Assembly: GCF_047729875.1 (NCBI RefSeq)
Contig: NZ_CP159826.1
Coordinates: 3,348,001-3,412,000 of the forward strand
Origin: Marimicrobium sp913061115
Lineage (GTDB): Bacteria; Pseudomonadota; Gammaproteobacteria; Pseudomonadales; Halieaceae
Length of the DNA: 64,000 nt
Reading direction: 5' to 3'
Shown piece by piece: positions 26,860 through 36,756 of the stretch. The number at the start of each line of letters is the position of its first letter. The first letter of the stretch is position 1. Made by a program: the position numbers and the translations under genes. The notes beneath the pieces were generated by a model. It ran no database searches. It had not been told where the DNA came from and saw nothing but the letters and a program-made list of their open reading frames with translations.

Positions 26860-28044
26860 ATGGTCAGACGGATAAAATTCATGCCAAAGTGCGCTTGGCT
26901 CCCAGTGCTACTCAGCGCGGCGATCATTCAGCTTCAAGCATGCACAACGGACAAGGAGGCGGCGGCACCGAAAGGTATTCCCGTTACTGTCCTTAAGATT
27001 GTGCCAAAAGATACCCCCGTTACCCTAGAGTTCATAGCACAGACGCAAAGCTCTCAGGGCGTCAATATTCAGGCCCGAGTGTCGGGGTTCCTTGAGAAGC
27101 GCGTTTACATCGAAGGCTCAGAAGTCAAGAAGGGCGATGTTCTCTTCGAAATGGACAAAAAGCCGTTCCAAGCGCAAGTGGATGCGGCTAAAGCCGCGTT
27201 ACAGCGGTATGAGGCATCCGTCGGGGTAGCTCGGGCAAATCTCGCGCGTACAAAGCCACTGGTTGAACAAAATGCGCTATCACAGCGCGACCTTGATGAT
27301 GCTCAGGGCCAGTTTGAAGAAGCCTCGGCGGCTGTTGCAGAATCAAAGGCGCAGCTATACAGCGCTCAACTCAATCTTTCGTACACAACTATTACTTCAC
27401 CTGTGGATGGCGTGAGCAGTTTGTCGGCGATGGCTGATGGTTCCTATCTCGATGCAGCAAACTCCCAGCTGACGACGGTCTCAGTGCTTTCACCCATGTG
27501 GATTAATTTTAGCCTGTCTGAAAATATACTGGCGCGCATCGTTGGGGAGGAGAAGAAGGGGGTACTAAAGGCACCTAAAGACAACCAATACTCTGTGCAT
27601 ATCGTGTTAGTAGATGGGACTACCTTCCCACAACGCGGCCGTATCGACTTTACAGATCCGTCCTACAACGTAGACACCGGGACATTCCTGATACGAGCCT
27701 CCGTTGATAACCCTGCTGGTGTTCTTCGACCTAACCAATATGTGCGTACTCAGCTTATCGGCGCAGTTAGACCCGACGCAATCCTCATCCCGCAGAGTGC
27801 TGTGCAGCAAAGCGCAAACGGCCACTTCGTCTGGCTCGTCGATAAGTCAAACAAAAGCAAGTTAAGATCTGTAACAGTAGGCGAATGGAACGGGGCCGAC
27901 TGGTTTATCAATGAGGGGCTTGCCAGCGGTGACCGAGTCGTCGTCGATGGTGCGATCCGTCTGACTCCGGATGCGCTTGTCTCTATTACGGCGGCCGACG
28001 CGCCGCAAGATAAAGCTTCTCCCTCCGCAACATCAACTAAGTAG
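26860..28044 (+). CDS. RND efflux periplasmic adaptor lipoprotein (AcrA/MexA family)
   Basis: A membrane-fusion protein of about 394 residues linking an RND pump to an outer-membrane channel. A short signal with lipobox LQAC gives a lipidated cysteine. The domain order is standard: lipoyl segment (VSGFLEKRVYIEGSEVKKGD), alpha-helical hairpin with coiled coil, beta-barrel (TFPQRGRIDFTDP) and membrane-proximal domain (LRPNQYVRTQL). ATG at 26860 chosen because CAGG lies about nine bases upstream; TTG at 26851 and ATG at 26881 are alternatives. First gene of a complete three-gene efflux operon. Confidence 0.92.
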   Translation: MVRRIKFMPKCAWLPVLLSAAIIQLQACTTDKEAAAPKGIPVTVLKIVPKDTPVTLEFIAQTQSSQGVNIQARVSGFLEKRVYIEGSEVKKGDVLFEMDKKPFQAQVDAAKAALQRYEASVGVARANLARTKPLVEQNALSQRDLDDAQGQFEEASAAVAESKAQLYSAQLNLSYTTITSPVDGVSSLSAMADGSYLDAANSQLTTVSVLSPMWINFSLSENILARIVGEEKKGVLKAPKDNQYSVHIVLVDGTTFPQRGRIDFTDPSYNVDTGTFLIRASVDNPAGVLRPNQYVRTQLIGAVRPDAILIPQSAVQQSANGHFVWLVDKSNKSKLRSVTVGEWNGADWFINEGLASGDRVVVDGAIRLTPDALVSITAADAPQDKASPSATSTK

Positions 28045-28061
28045 GTAGGGAGTCACCCAAT

Positions 28062-31000
28062 ATGTTTTCGCGATTCTTTATAGAACGCCCAATTTTTGCC
28101 GGTGTCGTGGCGATTGTCCTCTGTTTAGCCGGTTTAGTCTCCATGGCTGTTCTACCGGTGCAGCAATACCCGACAATCACCCCAGTCCAGATCAACGTTT
28201 CTGCCTCCTACCCCGGCGCCGACTCTCAGACGCTGGCGGATTCTGTCGCAGCTCCGATAGAAGCGCAGATCAATGGCGTCGACAATATGCTTTACATGAC
28301 ATCGACAAGCTCGGCCTCAGGCCGGCTTTCGTTGTCGATTTATTTCGAACTTGACACGGACCCCGACATCGCCCAGGTGCAGGTGCAGAACCGCGTCGCC
28401 CTCGCTGAGCCGCAGCTGCCGACCGCAGTGAGGCAGCAGGGTGTCTCTGTACAGAAGAAGTCGTCTTCTATCATGATGTTGATTGGTGTGTATTCGGACG
28501 ATGAGCGTTATTCAAGTGATTACATCGCGAACTATGCAAACGTCTATATCCTCGATTCGCTCAAGAGGGTTCCAGGCGCCGGACAAGCACAAATTATGGG
28601 GGTACCAGATCAGGCAATGCGAATATGGATGGACCCCGACCGCATGGCCTCTCTGAAAATTACCACCACCGACATCAAGACCGCAGTCGGCAACCAAAAC
28701 GCGCTATTTGGGGCAGGGCAAATCGGACAGCGACCAACGGATGGCCCGGTGCAACTTACGCTGCCGGTCGTGACGCAGTCTCCGTTCACAGACCCGAAGC
28801 AATATGAGGATATTATCCTGCGCGCAGACCCCGACACGAATGCCATCGTCCGGCTAGGCGACGTCGCTCGCGCCGAGATTGGACTGCAGCAGTATATTGT
28901 TGACTCAAAAATGAACGGCAAGGAGGCCACTTTTATTGCTGTCTACCTGCAGCCGGGGGCAAATGGACTCAAGGTATCCAAGGGCGTGAGGGAGACATTA
29001 GAAAAGCTGCAGCCAAGCTTTCCTGCAGGCTTGCAGTACGATATATCGCTCGACACGAATGACTTCGTCAAATTGTCTATTGAAGAGGTTATCTACACGT
29101 TGCTTGAAGCCATACTGCTTGTCGTATTTGTGGTGTTCATGTTTCTGCAGAGCTTCCGTACGACCATCATCTGTATGATTGCGATCGTCGTAGCGCTGAT
29201 CAGTACCTTCACGGGAATGTTAGCCCTTGGTTTTTCGATCAATCTAATTACACTTTTTGGATTAGTCCTCGCCATTGGAATGGTGGTGGATGACGCGATA
29301 GTAGTGGTTGAAAACGTCGAACGGAATATGCATGAGCACGATCTCCAACCGAAGGAGGCCACGATAAAGTCGATGCAGGAGATATCAACGTCTCTGGTTG
29401 CAATCGTATTGGTGATGGCCTCGGTGTTTATTCCTGCTGCATTCCTCCCAGGGACGACCGGTCAGCTCTACAAACAGTTTGCTATCGTAATCGTAGTATC
29501 GGTAACAATTTCGGGCTTTCTGGCCCTTACTCTCACCCCTTCACTGGCCGCGCTGATTTTAAAGAAGAACCCACGGCCGAAACGCGGATTCTTTGCCTGG
29601 TTTAATCGCAAGGTAGACTCTACGACGGTTGGTTTTGGCCACGCTGTGGAATTTGTGATTAAGCGCTCGGGGATTGCACTGTGCCTGCTAGTGTTTTTCC
29701 TGTGGTCGATCTATCATTTATTCTCAATCATACCGACCGGGTTTGTCCCAAATGAGGATCAGGGATACGTAATGGCGGCGATTGTAATGCCCGAGGCATC
29801 CAGCATGGGTCGAACGCAGGCCGTCGCTGAGAAAGTGGATGCCGCATTCGAAAAAATTCCAGGCGTCGAAACACGCTCAATGATTACAGGCTACAGTCTA
29901 CTAGACAGTGGCTTCAAGACTAACGCCGGAGCGTTCTTTGTAACACTGACAGACTTCAAGGAACGTTATTCATCAGCAGCAATGGCCAAAAAGGAAAATG
30001 CGCGCGCTGTACTAACGACGCTGCATGCAGAAACTGAAGACATACAAGAGGCAGTCATTATTCCGGTCGCACCGCCGGCCATTCCCGGCATAGGTTCCAC
30101 GGGAGGAGTGGAGTTCTGGATTCAGGATATCGGTACCGGTGATTCGGCCCAGCTTGACAAAGTCACAAAAGACTATGTTGAGCGCGCAAGCAAGCTCCCT
30201 GAATTCACTAGGGTAACGTCTACGTTCGATGCGAACACGCAGCAATTGCGCGTTAACGTTGATCGCGACAAGGCCGCATTGCTAAACGTAGCAATAGCAG
30301 ATGTGTATGAAACAATTCAGGCGCAGTTTGGATCGATAACCGCCAGCCAGTTCACGCAATTCAGTCGGGTCTGGTGGGTCGTCCTACAATCTGACGCTCA
30401 ATATCGGCAAGAGCCTGATGACCTGCTGCATTTGTATGCCCGCTCGAAGAGCGGCGACATGGTCCCCCTGTCTGCACTAGTCAGTCTTGATTGGGTAACC
30501 GGCCCTGATATGTTGCCGCACTTCAATGGCTTCCCTGCGAGTAAGGTGACCGCAACTGCGGCGACGGGTTATAGCTCAGGGCAAGTGATTACAGCAATGG
30601 AGGCACTGGCCGATGAGGTGCTGCCCGATGGCTACACGTATGCCTGGTCAGGCTTGGCCTTTGAAGAGAAACAGTCGGGTAGCACCTCAATACTCGCCTT
30701 TGGATTCGGACTCATTATTGTGTTTCTAGTCCTCGCAGCACAGTATGAATCATGGACGTTACCCGGCGCAGTAATGTCCGCTGTGCCGTTTGGTGTTCTC
30801 GGTGCACTGCTGATGATTATGATGCGTGGCCTAGAGAATGATGTCTATTTCCAAATCGGTCTACTGGTACTTATTGGTCTGGGCGCCAAGAACGCGGTGT
30901 TGCGTGTCTCCGCTGCCGTCGATTTCCGCAAGCAAGGCAAATCGATTATGGAAGCGACCATACTGGCTGGAGAACAGCGTCTGCGCCCTATTATTATGAC

Positions 31001-31256
31001 ATCGCTCGCCTTTGCGGCGGGCTGTCTGCCAATGGCCTTAGCGATGGGAGCTGGCGCCAATGCGCGTCATTCTATCGGTACCGGTATTATCGGCGGCATG
31101 ATAGGCGAAACGACGCTTGCAATGCTCTACGTACCGCTGCTTTTTTACCTCTTTGACCGTTTTGGCGAGGGCAAAAATAAGGACTCAGATGCTCCAGATG
31201 AGAGCGAGACCTCAGAAGAAATTGTCGATCCGCAAGCATCACGAGACGGGGAATGA
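28062..31256 (+). CDS. RND multidrug efflux pump, HAE1 family (AcrB/MexB-like)
   Basis: A 1064-residue inner-membrane proton-driven exporter with 12 helices and two large periplasmic loops. The N terminus MFSRFFIERPIFAGV is typical. The proton-relay aspartates are D410 and D411 in GMVVDDAIVVVENVERN, and the TM10 lysine is present in GAKNAVLRVS. In that motif an Arg follows AVL where AcrB has Ile, an unusual charge in the membrane. A charged C-terminal tail of about 30 residues is acidic. The adaptor ends 17 bases upstream and the outer-membrane factor starts one base after its stop. Confidence 0.95.
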   Translation: MFSRFFIERPIFAGVVAIVLCLAGLVSMAVLPVQQYPTITPVQINVSASYPGADSQTLADSVAAPIEAQINGVDNMLYMTSTSSASGRLSLSIYFELDTDPDIAQVQVQNRVALAEPQLPTAVRQQGVSVQKKSSSIMMLIGVYSDDERYSSDYIANYANVYILDSLKRVPGAGQAQIMGVPDQAMRIWMDPDRMASLKITTTDIKTAVGNQNALFGAGQIGQRPTDGPVQLTLPVVTQSPFTDPKQYEDIILRADPDTNAIVRLGDVARAEIGLQQYIVDSKMNGKEATFIAVYLQPGANGLKVSKGVRETLEKLQPSFPAGLQYDISLDTNDFVKLSIEEVIYTLLEAILLVVFVVFMFLQSFRTTIICMIAIVVALISTFTGMLALGFSINLITLFGLVLAIGMVVDDAIVVVENVERNMHEHDLQPKEATIKSMQEISTSLVAIVLVMASVFIPAAFLPGTTGQLYKQFAIVIVVSVTISGFLALTLTPSLAALILKKNPRPKRGFFAWFNRKVDSTTVGFGHAVEFVIKRSGIALCLLVFFLWSIYHLFSIIPTGFVPNEDQGYVMAAIVMPEASSMGRTQAVAEKVDAAFEKIPGVETRSMITGYSLLDSGFKTNAGAFFVTLTDFKERYSSAAMAKKENARAVLTTLHAETEDIQEAVIIPVAPPAIPGIGSTGGVEFWIQDIGTGDSAQLDKVTKDYVERASKLPEFTRVTSTFDANTQQLRVNVDRDKAALLNVAIADVYETIQAQFGSITASQFTQFSRVWWVVLQSDAQYRQEPDDLLHLYARSKSGDMVPLSALVSLDWVTGPDMLPHFNGFPASKVTATAATGYSSGQVITAMEALADEVLPDGYTYAWSGLAFEEKQSGSTSILAFGFGLIIVFLVLAAQYESWTLPGAVMSAVPFGVLGALLMIMMRGLENDVYFQIGLLVLIGLGAKNAVLRVSAAVDFRKQGKSIMEATILAGEQRLRPIIMTSLAFAAGCLPMALAMGAGANARHSIGTGIIGGMIGETTLAMLYVPLLFYLFDRFGEGKNKDSDAPDESETSEEIVDPQASRDGE

Positions 31257-31257
31257 T

Positions 31258-32793
31258 ATGAATAGCCCTCTATCATTGTTGACTCGTTCTCTTGCCGCTG
31301 CGGTGAAAAAAACCTGCCTGTACTCCTGCATGTTGGCAGTGCCGGCCGCACTGATGGTGACGTCCGGTTGCACGCTGGCTCCAGACTACGAAAGACCCGA
31401 CGTGGAAATACCGACGGAATTTCGTTATGAACCCAGGGTGGTCAGTGAGACGGCAAATACTACATGGTGGACACAATTTGGCGACCCTGTGCTCGACGAA
31501 CTGATCGCCACTGCTCTGGTTAACAACTACGATGTGAAGATCGCTGCAGCGAATGTTGAACAGGCGCTAGGCATCGTTACCCAGACACGTTCAGACCTAT
31601 ATCCGCAGATCGGTTATGGTGCAAGCGGCGAAAAGCGGCGCCTGGGCCGGGGAGACACAGAACTGTCTGGGGCCCTTCCCGATAATCTCAAAATTCCTAA
31701 TAAACTGGAGACCTACCAGGCGTTCCTCTCCGCCAGTTGGGAACTGGATTTGTGGGGACGCATAAGAAGTCTGTCTGACGCCGCTCAGGCCAATATGCTG
31801 GCCACTGAGGAAGTTCGTCGTGGTGTCATTCTAACGTTGGTTTCCACGGTGGCAACGAGTTACATCAACCTACGTGGCCTCGATGAGCAACTGGCGGTAA
31901 GTCGGGCCACACTGGCGACTTATGCAGAGTCCGTGAGACTCTATAAGCTTCAGTTTAAGTATGGGCAGACGTCGCTAATGACCGTCGCACAGTCAGAATC
32001 TCAGTATGAGACCGCTGCAACACAAATTCCACAGATCGAGTCTCAGATCGTCCAACAAGAAAATGCGTTGTCGGTATTGCTTGGGGACAACCCGGGCGCC
32101 ATTCCGCGCGGAAAATCGATCTCGGAATTAGTCAGCCCGACTGTCCCCGCTGGCCTGCCCTCATTATTGCTCGAAAGACGGCCCGACCTGCTGCAGGCAG
32201 AGCAGGGATTGATCGGCGCCAATGCGCAAATAGGCGCAGCCAAAGCGCTCTATTTTCCAACGATCTCTCTTACCGGTGCCTTTGGCGATTCGAGCTCCAA
32301 TCTGTCTGATTTATTTAAGGGATCGAGCCGCACATGGAACTATGCCGGCCAGATCGTCGGACCGATCTTCTCCTTCGGTGCGGTGAGCGGTCAGGTCGCG
32401 CAATCGGAAGCCGCACAACGGGCAGCCCTGGCAAGTTATGAACTTGCAGTACAAAGCGCATTTGCGGATGTTGATAATGCGCTGGTAGCGTATCTAAAAA
32501 CAGGCGAACAGCTGGAAGCACAGCAACGCCTCGTATCTGCATTAACCGAGTACGAGCGGCTCGCTAAATTACAGTACGATGCGGGATATGTCCCCTACTC
32601 CACTGTGCTGCAAGCGCAGCAAAACCTATTCCCTGCCGAGCTGGCACTTGCGGCACTTCGTGCGGCTCTATTAGAAGCATCTGCCAATATCTATAAGGCA
32701 ATGGGCGGCGGCTGGATCGACGAAGCGGACAAGCTGAGCGCAAGTGCGCCGACTGTCACTGCCGAGCCGCCTACCGTACCCCCTTTGTTCTAA
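31258..32793 (+). CDS. Outer-membrane factor of RND system (OprM/NodT family lipoprotein)
   Basis: A 511-residue TolC-like channel. The signal peptide ends in lipobox TSGC (about residue 38), followed by LAPDYERPDVEIP and WWTQFGDPVLDELI, both hallmarks of OprM-type factors, and two internally repeated helical/beta sections (the second begins SLLLERRPDLLQAEQGL). The ATG at 31258 lies one base after the pump stop, so translation is coupled; a longer upstream frame overlapping the pump is rejected. It completes the tripartite exporter, which may expel lipophilic compounds or antimicrobials. Confidence 0.92.
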   Translation: MNSPLSLLTRSLAAAVKKTCLYSCMLAVPAALMVTSGCTLAPDYERPDVEIPTEFRYEPRVVSETANTTWWTQFGDPVLDELIATALVNNYDVKIAAANVEQALGIVTQTRSDLYPQIGYGASGEKRRLGRGDTELSGALPDNLKIPNKLETYQAFLSASWELDLWGRIRSLSDAAQANMLATEEVRRGVILTLVSTVATSYINLRGLDEQLAVSRATLATYAESVRLYKLQFKYGQTSLMTVAQSESQYETAATQIPQIESQIVQQENALSVLLGDNPGAIPRGKSISELVSPTVPAGLPSLLLERRPDLLQAEQGLIGANAQIGAAKALYFPTISLTGAFGDSSSNLSDLFKGSSRTWNYAGQIVGPIFSFGAVSGQVAQSEAAQRAALASYELAVQSAFADVDNALVAYLKTGEQLEAQQRLVSALTEYERLAKLQYDAGYVPYSTVLQAQQNLFPAELALAALRAALLEASANIYKAMGGGWIDEADKLSASAPTVTAEPPTVPPLF

Positions 32794-32841
32794 CCCCGCC
32801 GCCCCTACAACATTCATCACGCTAATATGGGTGCAGTCCTC

Positions 32842-34491
32842 TCAAAAATGTGACAGGGTGTGAATAGATTCAACAGTGTCGGGCCAGTCGGAAATCGTAG
32901 CCAAATTGCTGCTTATATCATCCGGCAACGCTACCCGTAACAATAAATTCTGCGCCTGAACTTCGTCCTCCCAAAAAGCCACCGTATCACCATCAAAAAA
33001 TGTCGTGCCGAAAGCCAACTTCCCTGCCGCCAGCTGCCGTGCCTTAGAGGCCAATGTAGTCGCCGCCGAATTATGCCCAACGTTAGTTACGTAAATCGAC
33101 AGGTAGCCATTATGTTCATCCACGAGCTCCAAAACTCTGCTCTGCATCGGGAAGTCTATCGTGGATGTTGTCATTAACTCCCAAAAACCACCCTCGCCGT
33201 TTGCCGTCTGTAAGCTTTTTCTGTCTCTATGGCCGTGCCCGGTGAGATGGAGAATCACGTTGTCCGAGCTCACCAATAAGTCCTTTACCATTTCACCAGA
33301 GACTTTACGTTTATCGTGAAAGTCTTGCAGGCGGTGGTGCGAGACCACAATAACCAATTCATGCTGATCAGCAGCACTCACCAATTCCTCATGCAACCAT
33401 GTAAATTGGTGCTCATCCATAGAACCCAAAGGGGTATTCTTTGCAGCATCCGTCGAGTCCAAGACAATCATCCTAATAGGTTTATCTGCAACGGGATAAA
33501 CACTGTAATAGCTTTTTTGGGCTGCGATATCCTCTGGACTGTAACCATGGCCCACCGGCGCACCTCCGGCTTCGTAAAGCGTTTGTAGCAACTCTGTCTC
33601 ATTGAGTGGTATTCGGGCGGGGTCTGGCGGTGTCGTAACACTGGCATCTAGAACGACCTGATGATCTGCCGTATCACCCGCGACATAGCCGGCCCACACT
33701 TTGCTAAGCGGGCTGCCAGTGAACAACCGATCGCCCTGTGCTGCATCTCGCAGCGCGCCGTCGATTAAACCGAAGCCGCCAACGTGCAAGACGTCGTGAT
33801 TGCCCAGCGCGACGTACCAAGGCGAATCAATACCGATTGCAAGGAACGGATCATTGTAGTCATTCCCAGGGCCAGGGACCGGGTCATCATCAGCGCCAGA
33901 ATCGGGGTCAATAACACCGCCATTCAGCGCCGTGATCATCCAGTCGAGCTCATTCTTTTGACTAGTGTCCGTCAGGTCGCCCGCGATAATCGCGAAATCA
34001 AACGGCCTGCTGCTCCTGTCGCTGATACGCCGTGCGGTGCGAATATTAGCTTCAAAAACTTGGGGCGTCAGTTGCCCGCCAGGCCGATACACATTGGCAT
34101 AGCCGTCCATTCTTATGGGTGACTCTTCATCAATGATCTGCGGGTCTGCCAAAACGAGAATGTAGGCGAGACTGGATCGCTGAGCGCCCTGCACCAAAAA
34201 CTCGGGTGCCAATTCTAGATGCTCTATCCATGGCAGACCCTGTTCCAATCGAGTGCCAAGTCCGTTCTGCGCATACTGACGGTGTTGGTAGACGGTAAAG
34301 GTGCCATCATCCATCATCGCCCGAACCTCAGGCGAAGGCTCATTGGGCACCCATACCTGTTGTAGCGACGTATAAGGCTTTTCAGTGAGCCCATATTCAG
34401 ACGCGGATGAAGACAAAGAGTCAGAATCAGACGAGCTGCAACCGAACTGCAAGCTCACTGATGCTAATACTATATAGAACAATCGGCCCAT
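32842..34491 (-). CDS. Lipoprotein metallophosphoesterase (calcineurin-like)
   Basis: A 549-residue exported phosphoesterase. Signal peptide with lipobox FGC (MGRLFYIVLASVSLQFGC), then a Ser/Asp-rich linker. The di-metal site is spelled out: LADPQI (normally D-x-H, here D-x-Q), GDLTD, LGNHDV, VSHH and TGHGHRD. The replaced first-motif His (Gln) matches the TIGR03768-type subgroup as I recall it. The ATG at 34489-34491 has GAGGCG five bases upstream; an upstream start at 34530 is less likely. It likely hydrolyses phosphoesters at the cell surface or periplasm; substrate unknown. Confidence 0.8.
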   Translation of the reverse strand: MGRLFYIVLASVSLQFGCSSSDSDSLSSSASEYGLTEKPYTSLQQVWVPNEPSPEVRAMMDDGTFTVYQHRQYAQNGLGTRLEQGLPWIEHLELAPEFLVQGAQRSSLAYILVLADPQIIDEESPIRMDGYANVYRPGGQLTPQVFEANIRTARRISDRSSRPFDFAIIAGDLTDTSQKNELDWMITALNGGVIDPDSGADDDPVPGPGNDYNDPFLAIGIDSPWYVALGNHDVLHVGGFGLIDGALRDAAQGDRLFTGSPLSKVWAGYVAGDTADHQVVLDASVTTPPDPARIPLNETELLQTLYEAGGAPVGHGYSPEDIAAQKSYYSVYPVADKPIRMIVLDSTDAAKNTPLGSMDEHQFTWLHEELVSAADQHELVIVVSHHRLQDFHDKRKVSGEMVKDLLVSSDNVILHLTGHGHRDRKSLQTANGEGGFWELMTTSTIDFPMQSRVLELVDEHNGYLSIYVTNVGHNSAATTLASKARQLAAGKLAFGTTFFDGDTVAFWEDEVQAQNLLLRVALPDDISSNLATISDWPDTVESIHTLSHF

Positions 34492-34591
34492 ATTAATCGC
34501 CTCGCAACTTACAATACCCTCGTCAATCATGCCATATCAGAGCACTAATAGACTCTCTTATACCGCATGTTTGCGAATCATTTCCTCACCT

Positions 34592-35407
34592 TTATCGATC
34601 TTTGGCCTGATTGTCCAAATTAGTAATATCAAAAGCAGGCACATATAACTGCGGGGCTTTTCCTCCATCGACGGGCAATACTACGCCGGTAATAAAAGAG
34701 GCGTCGTCGGAGGCGAGGAAACAGATAGCGTGGGCCACCTCTTCAGCTGTAGCGGCTCGCAGCATCGGGATTGCGTCAGTAATTATTGTCTTCACCGCGT
34801 CATTTTTCATGGTGGCCGCATTGAGCCCCGGCGTCTCAACGGCGCCGGGAGCAACCACATTAATACGCACGTTGTGAGGTGCCGCTTCCATAGCCGCACA
34901 TAGGCTAAATTGATTAAGTGCCGCCTTGGCTGCACCATAAGCACCCGAAGCGATCCCTGCCCGAAGACTACTCACCGAGGAGATATTAACGATCGAGCCA
35001 CTGCCCTGAGGAATCATAATCCTCAATGCCGCCTGCACACCAATAAAGACACTATCAACGCCAATACCGAAATTCGATCGCCACTGATCCAAAGTCTGAT
35101 CGACGACCATGCCCCCTATAACGGATGGCGCGTTGTTGACCAGTACATCCAGCCGACCATACTGTTGTGCCGTCTCATTAATGAGTCTGGCGAAAGCCTC
35201 TGTATCGCCAACATCCAATTCATGTCCAGTGAAGCTGCCACTTAGATTTTTCGATGCTTCTTCCAGCTCATCCAATTTGGGCTTACGGCGGGCGCAAGTT
35301 ACGACATGAGCACCCTCTTCTACCAGCTGCAGTACTGTGCTCCTGCCGATCCCCATACTGCCGCCTGTAACAATAGCGACCTTTCCTTTAAAGCGTGATC
35401 TAGTCAT
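34592..35407 (-). CDS. Short-chain dehydrogenase/reductase
   Basis: A 271-residue classical SDR with TGGSMGIGRS near 15-24, CARRK after strand 2 (NADP-like), VNNAP near 90, Ser in VNISSVSS, and YGAAKAALNQ as the catalytic Tyr/Lys motif. The C-terminal ITGVVLPVDGG is typical of FabG-like enzymes. It lies 19 bases after the MaoC-type hydratase stop on the same strand, so the two probably form an operon handling consecutive hydration and oxidation of an acyl-CoA or ring intermediate. Confidence 0.83.
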   Translation of the reverse strand: MTRSRFKGKVAIVTGGSMGIGRSTVLQLVEEGAHVVTCARRKPKLDELEEASKNLSGSFTGHELDVGDTEAFARLINETAQQYGRLDVLVNNAPSVIGGMVVDQTLDQWRSNFGIGVDSVFIGVQAALRIMIPQGSGSIVNISSVSSLRAGIASGAYGAAKAALNQFSLCAAMEAAPHNVRINVVAPGAVETPGLNAATMKNDAVKTIITDAIPMLRAATAEEVAHAICFLASDDASFITGVVLPVDGGKAPQLYVPAFDITNLDNQAKDR

Positions 35408-35426
35408 ATTGGTTGTCCTATAGCCT

Positions 35427-36443
35427 TTATTTTTTCCCTGAAAGTGCCAGCGTGGCGCTTCCCGATATATGCATGCCTAGACTATTCTCTCCTATGAATG
35501 TAACTGTCACCAAATCGGCCGAAGGTTCTAGCGTCAGAGCAACGACCTCCCCCGTCATCACCATGACATCCCCGGGAAAGTTAGGCGCCCTCAAATCAAA
35601 TTGAAGTTTTTCCAAGCGACTATTCGCACCAGCCCAGTCACCCAGATAGCGAGCAGCCAGTCCGCTGGTCGTCAGAATATTCATGAAAATGTCTGGCATT
35701 CCCGCAGCCTGTGCTATGCCCGCATTGTGATGCACAGGAGTAAAATCTTGTGTTGCTAGTGCTCCACCTACGATGAGCCTGTGGGTAATGGGGATAACAA
35801 CCTTTGGTAGTCGATCGCCCACGTGAAGGGCGGATATTTCTATATCTGTAGAGTCAGTCTGCTCACTAGACAGCCCTTTGATCAAGGGTGCCCCTGCCTC
35901 CATCTGCTTACTGTGGTGGTGTGTGTTCTCTTCAGCCTTTCCCTCAGCTGCCTGATACTGAAAGTAAGTAATTAGAGCATCTGCGAACGGTTTTTCATCA
36001 ACCGTTAAGTACTCGAGTTGTTCGGTAACAAAAAATCCTTCGCCAAGTGACGTCGATTTTTTATCGCTGATCTTCACAATAGTCGTGTAATGCTTCACAC
36101 GCTCACTAATGTGCAGGTCTCGATGAAAATTAATATCGTAGCTGACAGCAACGTTAGACGAATAGCCCATTGTGCTCATTTCATCAAAAACATGATACGG
36201 GGAAGCATCGGTTGAATTCGGCGCATAGCGGTCGCTGATATCGCGCATCGTCCACATCTGCATCATTGCGGGAGGCGCGACCTGATCATTTCCGGGTGAG
36301 TAGCGGGGGCTGTTATCGCCCATCGCTGAGCACCATTGCCAGATCTGCGTCGCGCTAACAGGGTTATGGCTCAAATAAGGGCCTTTACGCTGCCCTTTGA
36401 GACTTTCCAACCGCTGCTCTAACGATAAATTTTTATTTAACAT
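35427..36443 (-). CDS. MaoC/FAS1-like dehydratase-domain acyl-CoA hydratase
   Basis: A 338-residue protein with two hot-dog folds: an N-terminal FAS1-like dehydratase domain (about 10-160) and a C-terminal MaoC domain (about 200-330). The hydratase-2 active-site motif is visible as TQDFTPVHHNAGIAQ near 236-250. It would hydrate an enoyl-CoA. Such two-domain proteins or heteromers act in sterol side-chain and other bulky acyl-CoA breakdown. Coupled with the SDR downstream and divergent from an acyl-CoA ligase across about 310 bases. Confidence 0.78.
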   Translation of the reverse strand: MLNKNLSLEQRLESLKGQRKGPYLSHNPVSATQIWQWCSAMGDNSPRYSPGNDQVAPPAMMQMWTMRDISDRYAPNSTDASPYHVFDEMSTMGYSSNVAVSYDINFHRDLHISERVKHYTTIVKISDKKSTSLGEGFFVTEQLEYLTVDEKPFADALITYFQYQAAEGKAEENTHHHSKQMEAGAPLIKGLSSEQTDSTDIEISALHVGDRLPKVVIPITHRLIVGGALATQDFTPVHHNAGIAQAAGMPDIFMNILTTSGLAARYLGDWAGANSRLEKLQFDLRAPNFPGDVMVMTGEVVALTLEPSADLVTVTFIGENSLGMHISGSATLALSGKK

Positions 36444-36756
36444 ACTGACACGGCAATTTCATTAGTAGATACCCATTGTACACCGAGCGAGCAGTGTTCT
36501 AAATCCACCCAGGGCAGCCCTAGAAAAGAATACAACTTTGTGACGGCCAATACACCGCTGCGGCATTCGGGGCTTTAACGCGCGCAGGGATCGACGGAGC
36601 AAGCCCTGCTGCGCTTGGCGTTTTTTTCTCTCGATTAGGTTAGAGTTACTAGTCTAATATGCACAGATAGAGACTTTTCTATAGACTGGAATCAAAACGT
36701 ATTTGACCTACTCACACGCAATGAGACTGGTCTGCATCCCCTTCAAGGAGAAAAAA
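36444..36756. other. Divergent intergenic region between hydratase and ligase genes
   Basis: About 310 bases separating divergently transcribed lipid genes. The forward side ends with a strong AAGGAG ribosome site (36745-36750) before the ligase ATG at 36757. AT-rich sequence around 36640-36700 is the likely promoter zone. No clear repeats. Confidence 0.4.

Noticed and set aside
31117..31257. Upstream extension of the outer-membrane factor gene into the pump
   Set aside because: Overlaps the pump C terminus and would place the lipoprotein signal in mid-protein; ATG 31258 gives a normal lipobox distance.
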